A DNA stretch of 64,000 nucleotides from Parvibaculum sp. (GCF_030694575.1 NZ_JAUYUS010000120.1:1-64000); one strand, 5' to 3'. Numbered from the stretch's first letter, positions 7,424 to 18,019 are shown. Numbers and translations: made by a program. Notes: a model not told the origin generated them from the letters alone.

Positions 7424-8070
7424 CTACCCGCGCCTTCCGTAGTTTTTGAACTTCTCCACATTCACCGCCATTTCCTCGTCGGAGAGCAGGTCCGGTTCGC
7501 CGATTTGCAATGCGCGCCAGTATTGGGCGGAGAGCGTTTCGACTTCGTGGGCGAGGTGGAGGGCGGTTTCGACGGTGGGGCCCAGTGCGATCTGGCCGTG
7601 ATGGGCGAGGAGGCAGGCGCGGCGGCCTTCGAGCGCGGCGACGGCATGGGCGGCCAGTTCCGCCGTGCCGAAGGTGGCGTAGGGCGCGCAGCGGATGTCG
7701 TTGCCGCCGATGACGGCGACCATGTAGTGGAAGGCGGGGATGGATCGCTTCATCACCGCGAGCACGGTGGCGAAATCGGAATGGGCATGGACGATGCCGC
7801 CCGCTTCCGGCCGCGCGCGATAGACGGCGCAATGCATGTGCCATTCGCTGGAGGGCGGGAAGGTGCCGGAGAGGATGCGCCCGTCGAGCGCGATCTCGGC
7901 GATGTCGGCGGGCAGAAGATCGGTATAGGCCACGCCCGACGGCGTGATGAAGACGCGGTCCCCTGCCCGTGCCGAGACATTGCCCGACATTTGCGGCGAG
8001 AGGCCGGTGGAAGCGAGATCGAGCGCGGCGTCGATGACGCGCTGGCGCAGCCAGTCTTCGTCGGCCTCCG

Positions 8071-8074
<4 letters not shown>
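7424..8074 (-). CDS. FucA-like class II aldolase, probable methylthioribulose-1-P aldolase
   Basis: 216-residue zinc class II aldolase very close in pattern to L-fuculose-1-phosphate aldolase. It has the substrate-phosphate loop SGNVSAR (30-36), PSG near 45-47, catalytic Glu77 (PPSSEWHMH) and zinc ligands His96, His98 (VHAHSD) and His158 (LLAHHG). The tail [17 protein letters not shown] also matches FucA. Its ATG overlaps the mtnA stop, and it is last in mtnP-apt-mtnA-aldolase. That context matches the Ald2 enzymes that split 5-methylthioribulose-1-phosphate into DHAP and methylthioacetaldehyde. MtnB dehydratase is the alternative, but the sequence looks more like FucA. The substrate is inferred. 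Confidence 0.75.
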
Positions 8075-9165
<1,091 letters not shown>

Positions 9166-9184
9166 CGCCGCCTCCCCCTGAAGG

Positions 9185-9712
9185 TCAGTGTCCGTCGAAC
9201 GAGCAGAGCGAGAGCACCTCGATGTCGAGCGCTTCGAGGCGGGCGCGGCCGCCAAGCTCCGGCAGTTCGATGACGAAGCTCGAGGCGAGGACATTGCCGC
9301 CCGCCCGCGCGATGAGCTTCACGGCCGCCTCCGCCGTGCCGCCGGTCGCGATCAGGTCGTCGATCAGCAGCACGCGCTCGCCTTCCTTCACCGCGTCGGT
9401 GTGGATTTCGACCATGTCGGTGCCGTATTCGAGATCGTATTCCTGGCCGATGGTGGTGAAGGGAAGCTTGCCCTTCTTGCGGACGGGAATGAAGCCGAGG
9501 CCGAGCTGATGTGCGACGGCGCCGCCGAGAATGAAGCCGCGCGCCTCGATGCCGGCGACGACGTCGAACTTCGCCCCCTTGTGCAGCGCGACCAGCGCAT
9601 CGACCGCGCCGCGAAAGCCGACGGGATCTGACAGCAGCGTGGTGATGTCGCGGAAAAGGATGCCCGGCTTCGGATAATCCGGGATGGTGCGGATGAACTG
9701 CTTCACGTCCAT
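9185..9712 (-). CDS. apt: Adenine phosphoribosyltransferase
   Basis: 175-residue type I phosphoribosyltransferase that joins adenine to PRPP to form AMP. The PRPP-binding motif is [16 protein letters not shown] in the C-terminal half. The N-terminal block [19 protein letters not shown] and the [14 protein letters not shown] segment identify the adenine-specific enzyme. Placed between mtnP and mtnA on the same strand with gaps of 9 and 19 bp. It would recycle the adenine released from methylthioadenosine by mtnP, so the cluster salvages both halves of the nucleoside. Confidence 0.96.
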   Translation of the reverse strand: MDVKQFIRTIPDYPKPGILFRDITTLLSDPVGFRGAVDALVALHKGAKFDVVAGIEARGFILGGAVAHQLGLGFIPVRKKGKLPFTTIGQEYDLEYGTDMVEIHTDAVKEGERVLLIDDLIATGGTAEAAVKLIARAGGNVLASSFVIELPELGGRARLEALDIEVLSLCSFDGH

Positions 9713-9721
9713 ATGTCTCCC

Positions 9722-10615
9722 TTAGGCCTGGCCGAGCACGCGGCCGGCGACGGCGTCGAGTTTACTCACAAGGGCCGGATCGCGCTTCGCGGGCGATGTG
9801 ATGAGCGCCGTATCGAGTACGCGGTCGAGGCCCTGCGGCGAAGGCGTGCGCTCCGGCCCGAAACTTTCCGCGACCGCGCGGATGACGGCGCGGGCATGGC
9901 CGGCATTTTCCTCCAGCACGCGGATCACGTCCGTAACTTCCACATGCGCATGCGTCGGATGCCAGCAATCGTAGTCGGTCACCATCGCGACGGTCGCGTA
10001 GCAGATCTCCGCCTCGCGGGCGAGCTTCGCCTCCGGCATGTTGGTCATGCCGATGACCGAGCAGCCCCATGAGCGGTAGAGATTGCTTTCGGCGAGCGTC
10101 GAGAATTGCGGGCCTTCCATGACCATGTAGGTGCCGCCGCGCGTATAGGCGATATTGTTGTCCTTGCAGGCGGCCTCGATGTGATCGCCGAGGCGCGGGC
10201 AGACCGGATGCGCCATCGAGACATGGGCGACGAAGCCCTCGCCGAAGAAGCTCTTCTCGCGCGCGAAAGTGCGGTCGATGAACTGGTCGACGATGACGAA
10301 ATGGCCCGGCGGCAGCTCTTCCTTCAGCGAACCGACGGCGGAGACGGAGATGATGTCGGTGACGCCGACGCGCTTCATGGCGTCGATATTGGCGCGGTAG
10401 TTGATGCTGGTGGGGGAATGCGGATGGCCGCGTCCGTGGCGCGGCAGGAAGACCATCTGCACGGTCTTGCCGTCGCCGAGCGGCAGCTCGCCGAAATGAA
10501 GCTCGTCCGACGGCTCGCCCCAGGGCGTCTCCACGCGCTCCCAGCGCTCGTTGCGGAGCCCGGGAAATTCATAGACGCCGCTGCCGCCGATTACGCCCAG
10601 AACTGTTTTCGTCAT
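9722..10615 (-). CDS. mtnP: S-methyl-5'-thioadenosine phosphorylase
   Basis: 297-residue PNP/MTAP-family phosphorylase that cleaves methylthioadenosine with phosphate to adenine and 5-methylthioribose-1-phosphate. Family blocks include LGVIGGSGVYEFPG, FLPRHGRGHPHSPTSINYRANIDA, and GMTNMPEAKLAREAEICYATVAMVTDYDCW with the conserved TDYD. The ATG at 10615 begins the usual TKTVLGVIGGSG. The frame upstream to 10849 runs into the petC terminator and is not coding. First gene of the mtnP-apt-mtnA-aldolase operon. Confidence 0.95.
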   Translation of the reverse strand: MTKTVLGVIGGSGVYEFPGLRNERWERVETPWGEPSDELHFGELPLGDGKTVQMVFLPRHGRGHPHSPTSINYRANIDAMKRVGVTDIISVSAVGSLKEELPPGHFVIVDQFIDRTFAREKSFFGEGFVAHVSMAHPVCPRLGDHIEAACKDNNIAYTRGGTYMVMEGPQFSTLAESNLYRSWGCSVIGMTNMPEAKLAREAEICYATVAMVTDYDCWHPTHAHVEVTDVIRVLEENAGHARAVIRAVAESFGPERTPSPQGLDRVLDTALITSPAKRDPALVSKLDAVAGRVLGQA

Positions 10616-10674
10616 GCCATGCCCTTCTTCCGGAAATCCGCGCGACATTAACAAACCACGGCGTCGGCGCCATG

Positions 10675-10701
10675 AAAAAGGGCTCCCGAAGGAGCCCTTT
10701 T
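10675..10701. terminator. Rho-independent terminator after petC
   Basis: Stem AAAAGGGCTCC (10676-10686), loop CGAA, stem GGAGCCCTTTT (10691-10701). Read on the minus strand it ends in TTTTT, matching the end of petABC 25 bp upstream. It insulates the bc1 operon from mtnP. Confidence 0.88.
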
Positions 10702-10725
10702 CCGTTTGTTTCAGCCGCGAAACGC

Positions 10726-11517
10726 CTAGTGGGCGCCGGCCCAGACCTTGCGCATCGTGAAGTAGAGAATGCCGGTCAGCGCCAGGAGATAGATCAGCAC
10801 CTGGAAGCCCATGCGGTGACGCTGCTCGAGCTTGGGCTCGGCGGCCCACATCATGAAATGGGCGACGTCCTTCGCCATCTGGTCGACCGTGTTGGGCGTG
10901 CCGTCCTCGTAATCGACCTGGCCGTCCGACAGGGGCGGCGGCATGGCGATCTGGTGGCCGGGGAAATAGAGGTTGTAGGAGCCGGTGGCGAGGTGGAAAT
11001 CCTCCGGCGCATCCACATAGCCCGTCAGCAGCGAATAGATGTAGTTCGTCCCGCCGGGGCGTGCCTTGGCCATCAGCGAAAGATCCGGCGCCGCCGCACC
11101 GAGCGCGGCCGCCGAGGCTTCCGGGTTCGGATAGGGCGACGGGAAGGCGTCCTTGGGCTCGCCCGGACGCTCGAACATCTCGCCGGAGGAGTCAGGACCG
11201 TCCGTGACGGTGATTTCGGCGGCAAGCGCCTTCACCTGGCCTTCGGAGAATTCCGGCCCGCCCGGCTCGGCGAGGTTGCGGAACTTCACGTACTCCATCG
11301 AATGGCAGACCGCGCAGACTTCCTTGTAGACCTTGTAACCGCGGCGCAGCGCATCGCGGTCGTAAACGCCGAAGACGCCTTCGAAGGACCACTCGGCGTG
11401 TTTCAGTGCGACCTCGCCTTCGGCGGCCCCGGCCGGCGCGGTGGCCGCGAAGGCGAGACCGGCGGCAAGAGCTGCGAGCGACAAGGCGCGGGAGATGCTT
11501 TTCATTGTGCTTTTCAC
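10726..11517 (-). CDS. petC: Cytochrome c1 of the bc1 complex
   Basis: Membrane-anchored c-type cytochrome that passes electrons from the Rieske protein to soluble cytochrome c. It has a signal peptide (about 1-32, AGA-AE), the heme motif Cys68-Ala-Val-Cys71-His72, a candidate axial Met in HQIAMPPPL and one C-terminal membrane anchor (about 238-256, LIYLLALTGILYFTM). As a free-standing gene it differs from the fused fbcH type. The longest start is GTG 11517 with GGGGAA upstream. ATG 11505 is an equally plausible start, shorter by four residues. Lies 14 bp after petB. Confidence 0.95.
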   Translation of the reverse strand: MKSTMKSISRALSLAALAAGLAFAATAPAGAAEGEVALKHAEWSFEGVFGVYDRDALRRGYKVYKEVCAVCHSMEYVKFRNLAEPGGPEFSEGQVKALAAEITVTDGPDSSGEMFERPGEPKDAFPSPYPNPEASAAALGAAAPDLSLMAKARPGGTNYIYSLLTGYVDAPEDFHLATGSYNLYFPGHQIAMPPPLSDGQVDYEDGTPNTVDQMAKDVAHFMMWAAEPKLEQRHRMGFQVLIYLLALTGILYFTMRKVWAGAH

Positions 11518-11531
11518 TTTCCGCGTTCCCC

Positions 11532-12809
11532 TTAACTCGTGGCCTTATCCTGCCTCGTTCCCGGCAGCACCGAAGCGGCGATGCTTTCCGGCAGAGGCTT
11601 CGGCTTCTCAATCAGTCCCAGAACGGGGAAGAGAATGATGAAGTGAGCGAAGTAGTAGACCGTCAGGATGCGCGACAGGTCCGTGACGTCGAAACCGCCA
11701 TCGCCCACTGCGAGCAGGATCTTGTCCGGCGACTGGCCGCCGCAATAGCCCAGCCCGATGCAGACCGCGACGAAGATCCAGAAGAACTGCTTGAACAGCG
11801 GACGGAACCGCGCCGAGCGAACCTTGGACGTGTCGAGCCAGGGCAGCACGAAGAGGATCGCGATAGCGCCGAACATCAGCACCACGCCGCCGAGCTTGTC
11901 CGGCACGGCGCGCAGGATCGCGTAGAACGGCAGCAGATACCATTCCGGCACGATATGCGCGGGCGTCGAAAGCGGGTTGGCGACGATGTAGTTGTCGGGT
12001 TCGCCGAGACCGTTCGGATTGTAGAAGACGAAATAGGCGAACAGGATCGCGAAGAGCGCGAGGCCGAAGGCATCCTTGATGGTCGCATAGGGCGTGAAGG
12101 GGATCGTGTCCTTCGCCGGGTCCTTGACCTCGATGCCCGCCGGATTGCCCTGCCCCGACACATGCAGCGCCCAGACGTGAAGGATCACGACGCCGGCGAT
12201 GAGGAAGGGGAAGAGGTAATGCAGCGAGAAGAAGCGGTTGAGCGTCGGATCGCCGACCGAGAAACCGCCCCAGAGCCAGGTGCGGAGCGCTTCGCCGACG
12301 AACGGGATCGCGCCGAAGAGGTTGGTGATGACGGTGGCGCCCCAGAAGCTCATCTGGCCCCAGGGAAGCACATAGCCGAAGAAGGCGGTCGCCATCATCA
12401 GCAGGTAGATCAGCACGCCGAGAATCCACAGCACTTCGCGCGGCGCTTTGTAGGAGCCGTAATAGAGACCGCGGAACATGTGGATGTAGACGGCGATGAA
12501 GAACATCGACGCGCCGTTCGAATGAACGTAGCGGATGAGCCAGCCGTAGTTCACGTCGCGCATGATGTGCTCGACGCTGGCGAAGGCGAGTTCGGTGGTC
12601 GGCACGTAGTGCATCGCAAGCACGATGCCGGTGACGATCTGGACCGCGAGGCAGAAGGTCAGGATGCCGCCGAAGGTCCACCAGTAATTGAGGTTACGCG
12701 GCGTCGGGTAATCGACGAAGCTGTCGTTCACGAGACGCATGACCGGCAGGCGCGCATCGAGCCAGCGCGAAAAGCCGTTGCCGGGTGTGTATGTGCTTTG
12801 ATGGCTCAT
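11532..12809 (-). CDS. petB: Cytochrome b of the bc1 complex
   Basis: 425-residue integral membrane subunit carrying both b hemes and the quinol oxidation (Qo) and quinone reduction (Qi) sites. Eight membrane helices are apparent. Recognisable elements are LAMHYVP, the His-bearing [21 protein letters not shown] helix, [43 protein letters not shown] and the Qo loop [14 protein letters not shown]. The full-length protein (not split into b6 plus subunit IV) is normal for proteobacteria. ATG 12809 removes a spurious upstream frame overlapping petA. Middle gene of petABC. Confidence 0.97.
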   Translation of the reverse strand: MSHQSTYTPGNGFSRWLDARLPVMRLVNDSFVDYPTPRNLNYWWTFGGILTFCLAVQIVTGIVLAMHYVPTTELAFASVEHIMRDVNYGWLIRYVHSNGASMFFIAVYIHMFRGLYYGSYKAPREVLWILGVLIYLLMMATAFFGYVLPWGQMSFWGATVITNLFGAIPFVGEALRTWLWGGFSVGDPTLNRFFSLHYLFPFLIAGVVILHVWALHVSGQGNPAGIEVKDPAKDTIPFTPYATIKDAFGLALFAILFAYFVFYNPNGLGEPDNYIVANPLSTPAHIVPEWYLLPFYAILRAVPDKLGGVVLMFGAIAILFVLPWLDTSKVRSARFRPLFKQFFWIFVAVCIGLGYCGGQSPDKILLAVGDGGFDVTDLSRILTVYYFAHFIILFPVLGLIEKPKPLPESIAASVLPGTRQDKATS

Positions 12810-12820
12810 CTTTATGCCCC

Positions 12821-13360
12821 TCAGCCGATCTTGATCTTGGTGTCGGAGATGAACGCATAGGGCGGCACCTCCAGGTTGAGCGGCGCGGGGCCTTTGCGGA
12901 TGCGGCCCGACGTGTCGTAGACCGAGCCGTGGCACGGGCAGAAGTAGCCGTCATACTCGCCGCGATAGGAGAGCGGCACGCAACCTAGATGGGTGCAGAT
13001 GCCGATGACGACGAGCCACTGCTTTTCCAGCGTGCCCTCGGGGCCCGTGATGACACGGTCGCTGTCGGCCTGCGGATCGGGCAGCGTCGAGATGTCGACG
13101 CTATCCGCCGCGGCGATTTCCTCTTCCGAGCGGTGACGCACGAAGACCGGCTTGCCGCGCCACTTGAAGGTGGTTTCCTGGCCGACCGGGATGTTGGAAA
13201 TATCGACTTCGATCGACGCGAGCGCCAGAACCGAGGCGTCCGGGTTCATCTGGTCGATGAGGGGCCAGACGGCGAACGCCGCGCCGACGGCGGCGAGCGA
13301 TCCGGTGGCTACATAAAGGAAATCGCGCCGTGTCGGCTCGACCGCGTGGATATCTGCCAC
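12821..13360 (-). CDS. petA: Rieske iron-sulfur subunit of the bc1 complex
   Basis: 179-residue ubiquinol-cytochrome c reductase Rieske protein. An N-terminal twin-arginine type signal anchor ([24 protein letters not shown], Arg11-Arg12) holds it in the membrane. The [2Fe-2S] cluster is bound by Cys122/His124 (CTHLGC) and Cys141/His144 (CPCHGS), with the Cys127-Cys143 disulfide also present. GTG start at 13360 with GAGGAGA eight bases upstream. First gene of petABC. Its promoter must lie in the 316-bp gap shared with trmL. Confidence 0.96.
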   Translation of the reverse strand: MADIHAVEPTRRDFLYVATGSLAAVGAAFAVWPLIDQMNPDASVLALASIEVDISNIPVGQETTFKWRGKPVFVRHRSEEEIAAADSVDISTLPDPQADSDRVITGPEGTLEKQWLVVIGICTHLGCVPLSYRGEYDGYFCPCHGSVYDTSGRIRKGPAPLNLEVPPYAFISDTKIKIG

Positions 13361-13676
13361 GGTTCAGGTCTCCTCGTTGAATAGGTCGAACGCCGCGTGG
13401 CCGCCGCTGATCGGAGTACGGCGCGGCGCTTCAAAACACCCGTTACATGACACGAAAGCTCGACGAATCCCCTGCTTTCGCCCCATGCGTCGCGTGGTTT
13501 TGTGGCATCCAATCGGTACATTGTCCAGCCCCGCCGTCCCTGTGGCAGGATGACGCATCGCCGCACCTCGAAGGGCGGCATTCAAGTTGAGCGAAGAAGG
13601 TCATCTTTGCTCTTTTCAGCCGCCACCCCCCTCCCCGCGGGCGGGTGCCATTCGCGGACAATCGGTAGGCTTTCCC
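13361..13676. other. Divergent intergenic region petABC/trmL
   Basis: 316 bp between the divergent petA and trmL starts. It must hold the petABC promoter. I see no clear inverted repeat, terminator or credible short gene. Open frames on both strands here lack ribosome-binding sites or recognisable sequence. Confidence 0.5.
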
Positions 13677-14135
13677 ATGCGTCTTACGCTTTATGAACCG
13701 GATATTCCGCCGAATGTGGGAACGCTGATCCGGCTCGGCGCCTGTCTCGGCGTTCCGGTCGACATCATCGAGCCTTGCGGCTTCCCCTGGGGCGACCGCG
13801 ACCTGAAACGCGCGGCGATGGACTATGGCGCGCTGGCCGAGGTGACCCGGCATGCCTCCTGGGCCGCCTTCGGCGAGGCGCGGGAGCCGGTGTCGCGGGT
13901 GATTCTACTGACGACAAAAACACAGGATAATTTTGTGGATTTCAGCTTCCGCCCCGCCGACATCCTGCTGGTCGGACGCGAAAGCGCGGGCGTGCCCGAC
14001 GCCGTCCACGAGGCCGCGGATGCAAGGGTGACGATCCCGATGCGGCCCCCTGCCCGCTCGCTCAACATGGCCGTGGCGGCCGCGATGGTGCTCGGCGAGG
14101 CGCTGCGGCAAACCGGCGGCTTTCCGAAGCCCTGA
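13677..14135 (+). CDS. trmL: tRNA (cytidine(34)-2'-O)-methyltransferase
   Basis: 152-residue SPOUT-class enzyme that 2'-O-methylates the wobble nucleotide of certain tRNA-Leu species using SAM. Motifs are [13 protein letters not shown] (motif 1), [11 protein letters not shown] (motif 2) and the trefoil-knot motif [26 protein letters not shown] (motif 3). The length matches E. coli TrmL. ATG 13677 begins the standard [14 protein letters not shown] 30-residue extension to 13587 is Pro-rich and unsupported. Confidence 0.93.
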   Translation: MRLTLYEPDIPPNVGTLIRLGACLGVPVDIIEPCGFPWGDRDLKRAAMDYGALAEVTRHASWAAFGEAREPVSRVILLTTKTQDNFVDFSFRPADILLVGRESAGVPDAVHEAADARVTIPMRPPARSLNMAVAAAMVLGEALRQTGGFPKP

Positions 14136-14190
14136 GCGGCAGGTAAACAGGACGGCACAGAAACGATCCCGCGACAGAAAAGAGAAGGCA

Positions 14191-15075
14191 ATGCAGGACG
14201 AGACGCAGACGGACGAGCGAAAGCTGCGCGCGGAGACATGGTTCCGCGAATTGCGCGACCTGATCTGCGCCGAGTTCGAGAGGCTCGAGGATGAACTGAC
14301 CGGCACCTATGCCGGGCAGGCGCCGGGCCGCTTCGTGCGCACGCCCTGGACGCGCGGCGACGGCTCGAAGGACGAAGGCGGCGGCGAAATGTCGGTGATG
14401 CATGGCCGCGTCTTCGAAAAGGTCGGCGTCCATATCTCGACCGTCTACGGTGAGTTCTCCGAAGAATTCCGCAAGCAGATGCCCGGCGCGGACGAGGACC
14501 CGCGCTTCTGGGCGAGCGGCATTTCGCTGATCGCGCATATGCAGAACCCGCGCGTGCCCGCCGTCCACATGAACACGCGGCATGTCTACACCACGAAGAG
14601 CTGGTTCGGCGGCGGCGGCGACCTCACGCCCGTGCTCGACGTGCAGCGGCGCGCGGATCATCCCGACACGGCGGATTTCCACGCGGCCTACAAGCACGCC
14701 TGCGACAAGCACGATGCGGACTATTACTCGCGCTTCAAGAAGTGGTGCGACGAATATTTCTTCCTGCCCCACCGCAACGAACCGCGCGGCACGGGCGGCA
14801 TTTTCTACGACCACCTGAACAGCGGCGACTGGCAGAAGGACTTCGCCTTCACGCAGGATGTCGGCAGGGCATTTCTGGAAATTTACCCGCAGCTTGTCCG
14901 CCGCCACATGAACGAGACGTGGACGGAGGAAGAGCGCGAGGAACAACTCGTGCGGCGCGGCCGCTATGTCGAGTTCAACCTGCTCTACGACCGGGGGACG
15001 GTCTTCGGGTTGAAGACGGGCGGCAATGTGAACTCGATATTGTCGTCGATGCCGCCGACGGTGAAGTGGCCGTGA
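14191..15075 (+). CDS. hemF: Oxygen-dependent coproporphyrinogen III oxidase
   Basis: 294-residue aerobic enzyme that decarboxylates two propionates of coproporphyrinogen III to vinyls in heme synthesis. Signature blocks include [26 protein letters not shown] and [27 protein letters not shown], plus the C-terminal [32 protein letters not shown] precedes the ATG. The oxygen-independent isozyme HemN is encoded 1.5 kb downstream on the other strand, so the organism can make heme with or without oxygen. Confidence 0.97.
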   Translation: MQDETQTDERKLRAETWFRELRDLICAEFERLEDELTGTYAGQAPGRFVRTPWTRGDGSKDEGGGEMSVMHGRVFEKVGVHISTVYGEFSEEFRKQMPGADEDPRFWASGISLIAHMQNPRVPAVHMNTRHVYTTKSWFGGGGDLTPVLDVQRRADHPDTADFHAAYKHACDKHDADYYSRFKKWCDEYFFLPHRNEPRGTGGIFYDHLNSGDWQKDFAFTQDVGRAFLEIYPQLVRRHMNETWTEEEREEQLVRRGRYVEFNLLYDRGTVFGLKTGGNVNSILSSMPPTVKWP

Positions 15076-15099
15076 GGATTTGAAGCGCTGAACCGACTT

Positions 15100-15127
15100 C
15101 TTCCCCACCCTCCCCTGTGGGAGGGTG
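15100..15127. repeat. Fragment of the 160-bp palindromic element
   Basis: One arm only: TTCCCCACCCTCCCCTGTGG followed by GAGGGT, matching the terminal arm of the elements at 4861 and 7246 with a shortened C-run. It lies between the convergent hemF and merR genes. No opposite arm follows. Confidence 0.7.
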
Positions 15128-15145
15128 AAGAGAAGACGGGGCCGT

Positions 15146-15595
15146 TCACGCTCTTCGCTTCGGTGCCTTCTTCGCTTCTTTCCTCGGCGCCTTGGCCCGG
15201 TGATGCGGCATGACCGCCGGACGCTTTCCCTTTTTCATCCACTCGCCGTAGAAATCGACCTTCGCGTCGATCAGCGCCAATGCCTCCGTCCAGTCGGCGA
15301 TGGTTTCGCGCACGCGCACGCCATGCGCCGCGAGCAGCGCGCGCTGCTCCTTCAACGCGGCCTTGCCCTGCCTTGTCAGCGCCGTGTACTGGCGAAGCTG
15401 CGCGATCGACATGCCGGTGCGGCGCAGGCGGTCGATGAGATCGAGCCAGGCGACGTGGTTTTCGGTATAGACGCGGCGCCCGCCCGCATCGCGCGCGACG
15501 CCGGGGATGAGCCCCTGCTTCTCGTACCAGCGGATGGTATCGACAGTGCGGCCGGTGCGGCCGGCAAGTTCGCCGATGTGAAAATCCGTCGCCAT
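15146..15595 (-). CDS. MerR-family transcriptional regulator
   Basis: 149-residue MerR-type regulator. The N-terminal winged helix reads HIGELAGRTGRTVDTIRWYEKQGLIPGVARDAGGRRVY, the family signature, followed by a coiled-coil dimerisation region (about 75-120) and a basic Lys/Arg/Ala tail (about 125-149). I see no CxnC metal or sensor cysteines; the sensor signal is unknown. It follows the SnoaL gene by 17 bp on the same strand, and a MerR-type dyad lies in the operon promoter at 16073-16104, so it probably autoregulates both genes. Confidence 0.9.
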   Translation of the reverse strand: MATDFHIGELAGRTGRTVDTIRWYEKQGLIPGVARDAGGRRVYTENHVAWLDLIDRLRRTGMSIAQLRQYTALTRQGKAALKEQRALLAAHGVRVRETIADWTEALALIDAKVDFYGEWMKKGKRPAVMPHHRAKAPRKEAKKAPKRRA

Positions 15596-15612
15596 GGCTC
15601 GTTCCCGGAGCG

Positions 15613-16026
15613 TTACGCGGCTACCTGCGGCGGCTGCAACGCCTCATTCATATGCGCCGTGTCCATGTACTCGATCAACTCCGTCAGCTTGCCATTCTCG
15701 ATCCGGCAAACCCAGCAGTAAGTATTGGCGTAGGTCTTTCCCTCCGTCGTGGTGACGCGGCCGCGGCATTCGACGGCAACGCGGTCGCCCTCGGCGATGA
15801 GGCCGACGAGACGGTTCACATATTGGTCCGCGAATTGCGCGAAGAGCGGGTCGAGCAGTTCCCGCCGCACCGCCGCCTTGCCGCGATAGGTGCCGGACCA
15901 GGCCGTGTTGCCGATGATCGTCCAGCAGAAATCGTCCGCCAGGCTTCTGACGAAGGGCCCGCCATCGCCTTTTTCAAGCCCGGCAAAAATATCTTCGACA
16001 AGCTTCCTGTTTTCAGTCGCACTCAT
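15613..16026 (-). CDS. SnoaL/NTF2-like protein
   Basis: 137-residue cone-shaped alpha+beta-barrel protein of the NTF2-like superfamily (SnoaL/ketosteroid-isomerase type). Visible are the N-terminal helix ENRKLVEDIFAGLEKGDGGPFVRSLADDFCW, a GTYRGKAAVRRELLDPLFAQF helix and the strand pair NTYCWVCRIENGKLTELIEYMDTAHMNEAL. Family members range from isomerases to binding proteins, so no reaction is assigned. AAGGA lies eight bases before the ATG. First gene of an operon with merR. A long-spacer MerR-type promoter precedes it. Confidence 0.8.
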   Translation of the reverse strand: MSATENRKLVEDIFAGLEKGDGGPFVRSLADDFCWTIIGNTAWSGTYRGKAAVRRELLDPLFAQFADQYVNRLVGLIAEGDRVAVECRGRVTTTEGKTYANTYCWVCRIENGKLTELIEYMDTAHMNEALQPPQVAA

Positions 16027-16072
16027 GAGGTTGTTCCTTGTAGTGAAATGTCGCCCGAAGGGGCGTTTCCAG

Positions 16073-16104
16073 ATTGAACATCCTTGAGTGCACTCCAGCT
16101 CAAG
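16073..16104 (-). promoter_or_regulatory. MerR-type promoter of the SnoaL-merR operon
   Basis: On the minus strand a -35 box TTGAGC (16103-16098) and a -10 box TTCAAT (16078-16073) are separated by 19 bp, the overlong spacer typical of MerR-activated promoters. The spacer region carries the dyad CTTGAG-N10-CTCAAG (16083-16104) and a perfect inner palindrome GAGTGCACTC (16086-16095). The ATG follows after about 46 bp. Confidence 0.72.
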
Positions 16105-16125
16105 CGGAAATTTCGAGGGCCGGTA

Positions 16126-16602
16126 ATGGCAAAAGGCGAGACGGCGGCGCAGCGCTTCGTGCGGCTGAACGGAATTGCCGGCACCTTCCGCGAAATCGAC
16201 GTGCCGAAGGACCGCAAGACCTCCGCGCTCGACATGGCGGCGGCGAGCGGCATCGATCCGGCGCGGCTTTTCAAGACGCTGATCGTGGAGACGGATGAGG
16301 GGAAATTCGCGGTCGCCGTCGTGCCGTCCGATCGCGACCTCGACCGCAAGGCGCTCGCCCGCACGATCGGCACGAAGCGCATCGACCTCGCACCGAAGGA
16401 CAAGGCCGTGAAACTCACCGGTTACGAGATGGGCGCCTGCAGTCCGCTCGGCCAGAAGAAGAAGCTGCCGGTCTTTATCGACGAAAGCGCGAAGGCATTC
16501 GAGACGATCCATGTCTCGGGCGGCGGCTTCGGGATCGAGCTGGAGATTGCGGCGGCGGAACTGGCGAAGGCGGCGGAGGGAACGTTCGCGGCGATTTGCT
16601 AG
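16126..16602 (+). CDS. ybaK: Cys-tRNA(Pro)/Cys-tRNA(Cys) deacylase YbaK
   Basis: 158-residue YbaK/ProX-like editing protein that clears mischarged Cys-tRNA(Pro). Family landmarks are TSALDMAAASGIDPARLFKTLIVE, VVPSDRDLDRKALARTIGTKRIDLAP, and the GYEMGACSPLGQKKKLPVFIDESA block with the conserved GxCSPxG. ATG 16126 is preceded by GAGGG. Divergent from the SnoaL-merR operon across a 99-bp gap that carries the MerR-type dyad. Its TAG stop shares the bases CTAG with the stop of hemN on the other strand. Confidence 0.93.
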   Translation: MAKGETAAQRFVRLNGIAGTFREIDVPKDRKTSALDMAAASGIDPARLFKTLIVETDEGKFAVAVVPSDRDLDRKALARTIGTKRIDLAPKDKAVKLTGYEMGACSPLGQKKKLPVFIDESAKAFETIHVSGGGFGIELEIAAAELAKAAEGTFAAIC

Positions 16603-17948
16603 ACCGCTTTCGAGTGCCGCGCTTCGCCTCTGGCCAGATAGGTGTCGAACACGGCGCAGACGGCGCGCACCAGCGGCTTGCCCTCCTCCGTCATGGCGAG
16701 GCGGTGGCCGTTACGGGTGACGAGGCCGTCGGCTTCGAGCGGCGAGAGAAGTTCTAGTTCGGCTTCGAAGGCATCCGGCGCCGCGCCGTGATGGGCCGCG
16801 ACCTCGTCGAGATCGACCCCCATGTCGCACATCAGCCGCTCGATGACGGCGCGGCGGAGACCGTCTTCGTCCGTGACGGCGATGCCGCGCGTCACCGGCA
16901 ATTCGCCCGCGCGGACGCACGCCTTGTAGCGGCCGATATCGAGTTCGTTCGCGACATAACCCTGCGGCAGCGCGCCGATGGCGGAGGCGCCGAGGCCGAT
17001 CAGCACCGGCGCGTCGTCGGTCGTGTAGCCCTGGAAGTTGCGGTGGAGCGTGCCGGCGCCGCAGGCCCGCGCCATCGGATCGTCCGGCAGCGCGAAATGA
17101 TCGAGGCCGATGGCGACATAGCCGCGCTCCGCGAGCCGCGCCGAGGCCGCCTCGTATTGCGCCCAGCGTTCGGCGATGCCGGGGAGCGAGGCTTCCGGGA
17201 TGAGGCGCTGATGCGGCTTCATCCACGGCACATGCGCATAGCCGAACAGCGCGATGCGCGCGGGCCGCAGCGCCGCCGCCTTGTCCAGCGTGTCGAGAAG
17301 GCTTTCCACCGTTTGCCAGGGAAGCCCGTAGCAGAGATCCATGTTGATCGCGGAGACGCCCGCCGCGCGAAGCCATTCGATGACGCGCGCCGTCACCTCA
17401 TAGGGCTGGATGCGGTTGATCGCCTGCTGCACGCGCGGATCGAAATCCTGCACGCCGACGGACGCGCGCGTGACGCCCGCCCGCGCCATTGCGGCGACAT
17501 AGGCCTCGTCCGCCGTGCGCGGATCGAGCTCGACCGCGATGTCGGCGTCCAACTCGACATTGTAGTATTCGCGGAGCACCTCAAGCGTCCGCGCGAGATC
17601 GGCGGGCCTCAGGAGCGTCGGGCTGCCGCCGCCGAAATGGATGTGGTCGACCTTCATCCGCGAGGGGAGAGCATGCGCAACGAGACGCGCCTCGGCGAGC
17701 AGCGCATCGAGATAGTCGGCGACGGGCGCGTATTTCTTCGTCGCCTTGGTGTGGCAGCCGCAGAACCAGCACATCTCGGCGCAATAGGCGATGTGGAGAT
17801 AGAGCGAGACGGGAAGCGACGGATCGAGCGCGCCGAGCCAGCGCGCATGACACGCGGCATCGACCGCGGGCCCGAAATGCGGCGCTGTCGGATAGGATGT
17901 GTATCGCGGCACCCTGAGATCGTACCGCTCGATGAGATCGTGGCGCAT
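16599..17948 (-). CDS. hemN: Oxygen-independent coproporphyrinogen III oxidase
   Basis: 449-residue radical-SAM enzyme performing the HemF reaction without oxygen. The [4Fe-4S] motif is Cys56-x3-Cys60-x2-Cys63 with the extra HemN cysteine Cys65 (YCAEMCWFCGCH). RVPRYTSYPTAPHF near the N-terminus and the GGGSPT SAM-binding motif distinguish true HemN from HemW-like proteins. The length is normal. No FNR/Anr box (TTGAT-N4-ATCAA) is visible upstream. It follows a lipoprotein gene by 71 bp on the same strand. Confidence 0.95.
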   Translation of the reverse strand: MRHDLIERYDLRVPRYTSYPTAPHFGPAVDAACHARWLGALDPSLPVSLYLHIAYCAEMCWFCGCHTKATKKYAPVADYLDALLAEARLVAHALPSRMKVDHIHFGGGSPTLLRPADLARTLEVLREYYNVELDADIAVELDPRTADEAYVAAMARAGVTRASVGVQDFDPRVQQAINRIQPYEVTARVIEWLRAAGVSAINMDLCYGLPWQTVESLLDTLDKAAALRPARIALFGYAHVPWMKPHQRLIPEASLPGIAERWAQYEAASARLAERGYVAIGLDHFALPDDPMARACGAGTLHRNFQGYTTDDAPVLIGLGASAIGALPQGYVANELDIGRYKACVRAGELPVTRGIAVTDEDGLRRAVIERLMCDMGVDLDEVAAHHGAAPDAFEAELELLSPLEADGLVTRNGHRLAMTEEGKPLVRAVCAVFDTYLARGEARHSKAV

Positions 17949-18019
17949 GGGGAAAGGCTAGGCGCGGGCCCCGCTCCGCACTACCCGCGCAAATGTCGCA
18001 GGGAAATTTGTCGCAGCCG

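Noticed and set aside
16599-17948. FNR/Anr control of hemN
   Set aside because: No TTGAT-N4-ATCAA site is visible upstream of the hemN start in the 71-bp gap.
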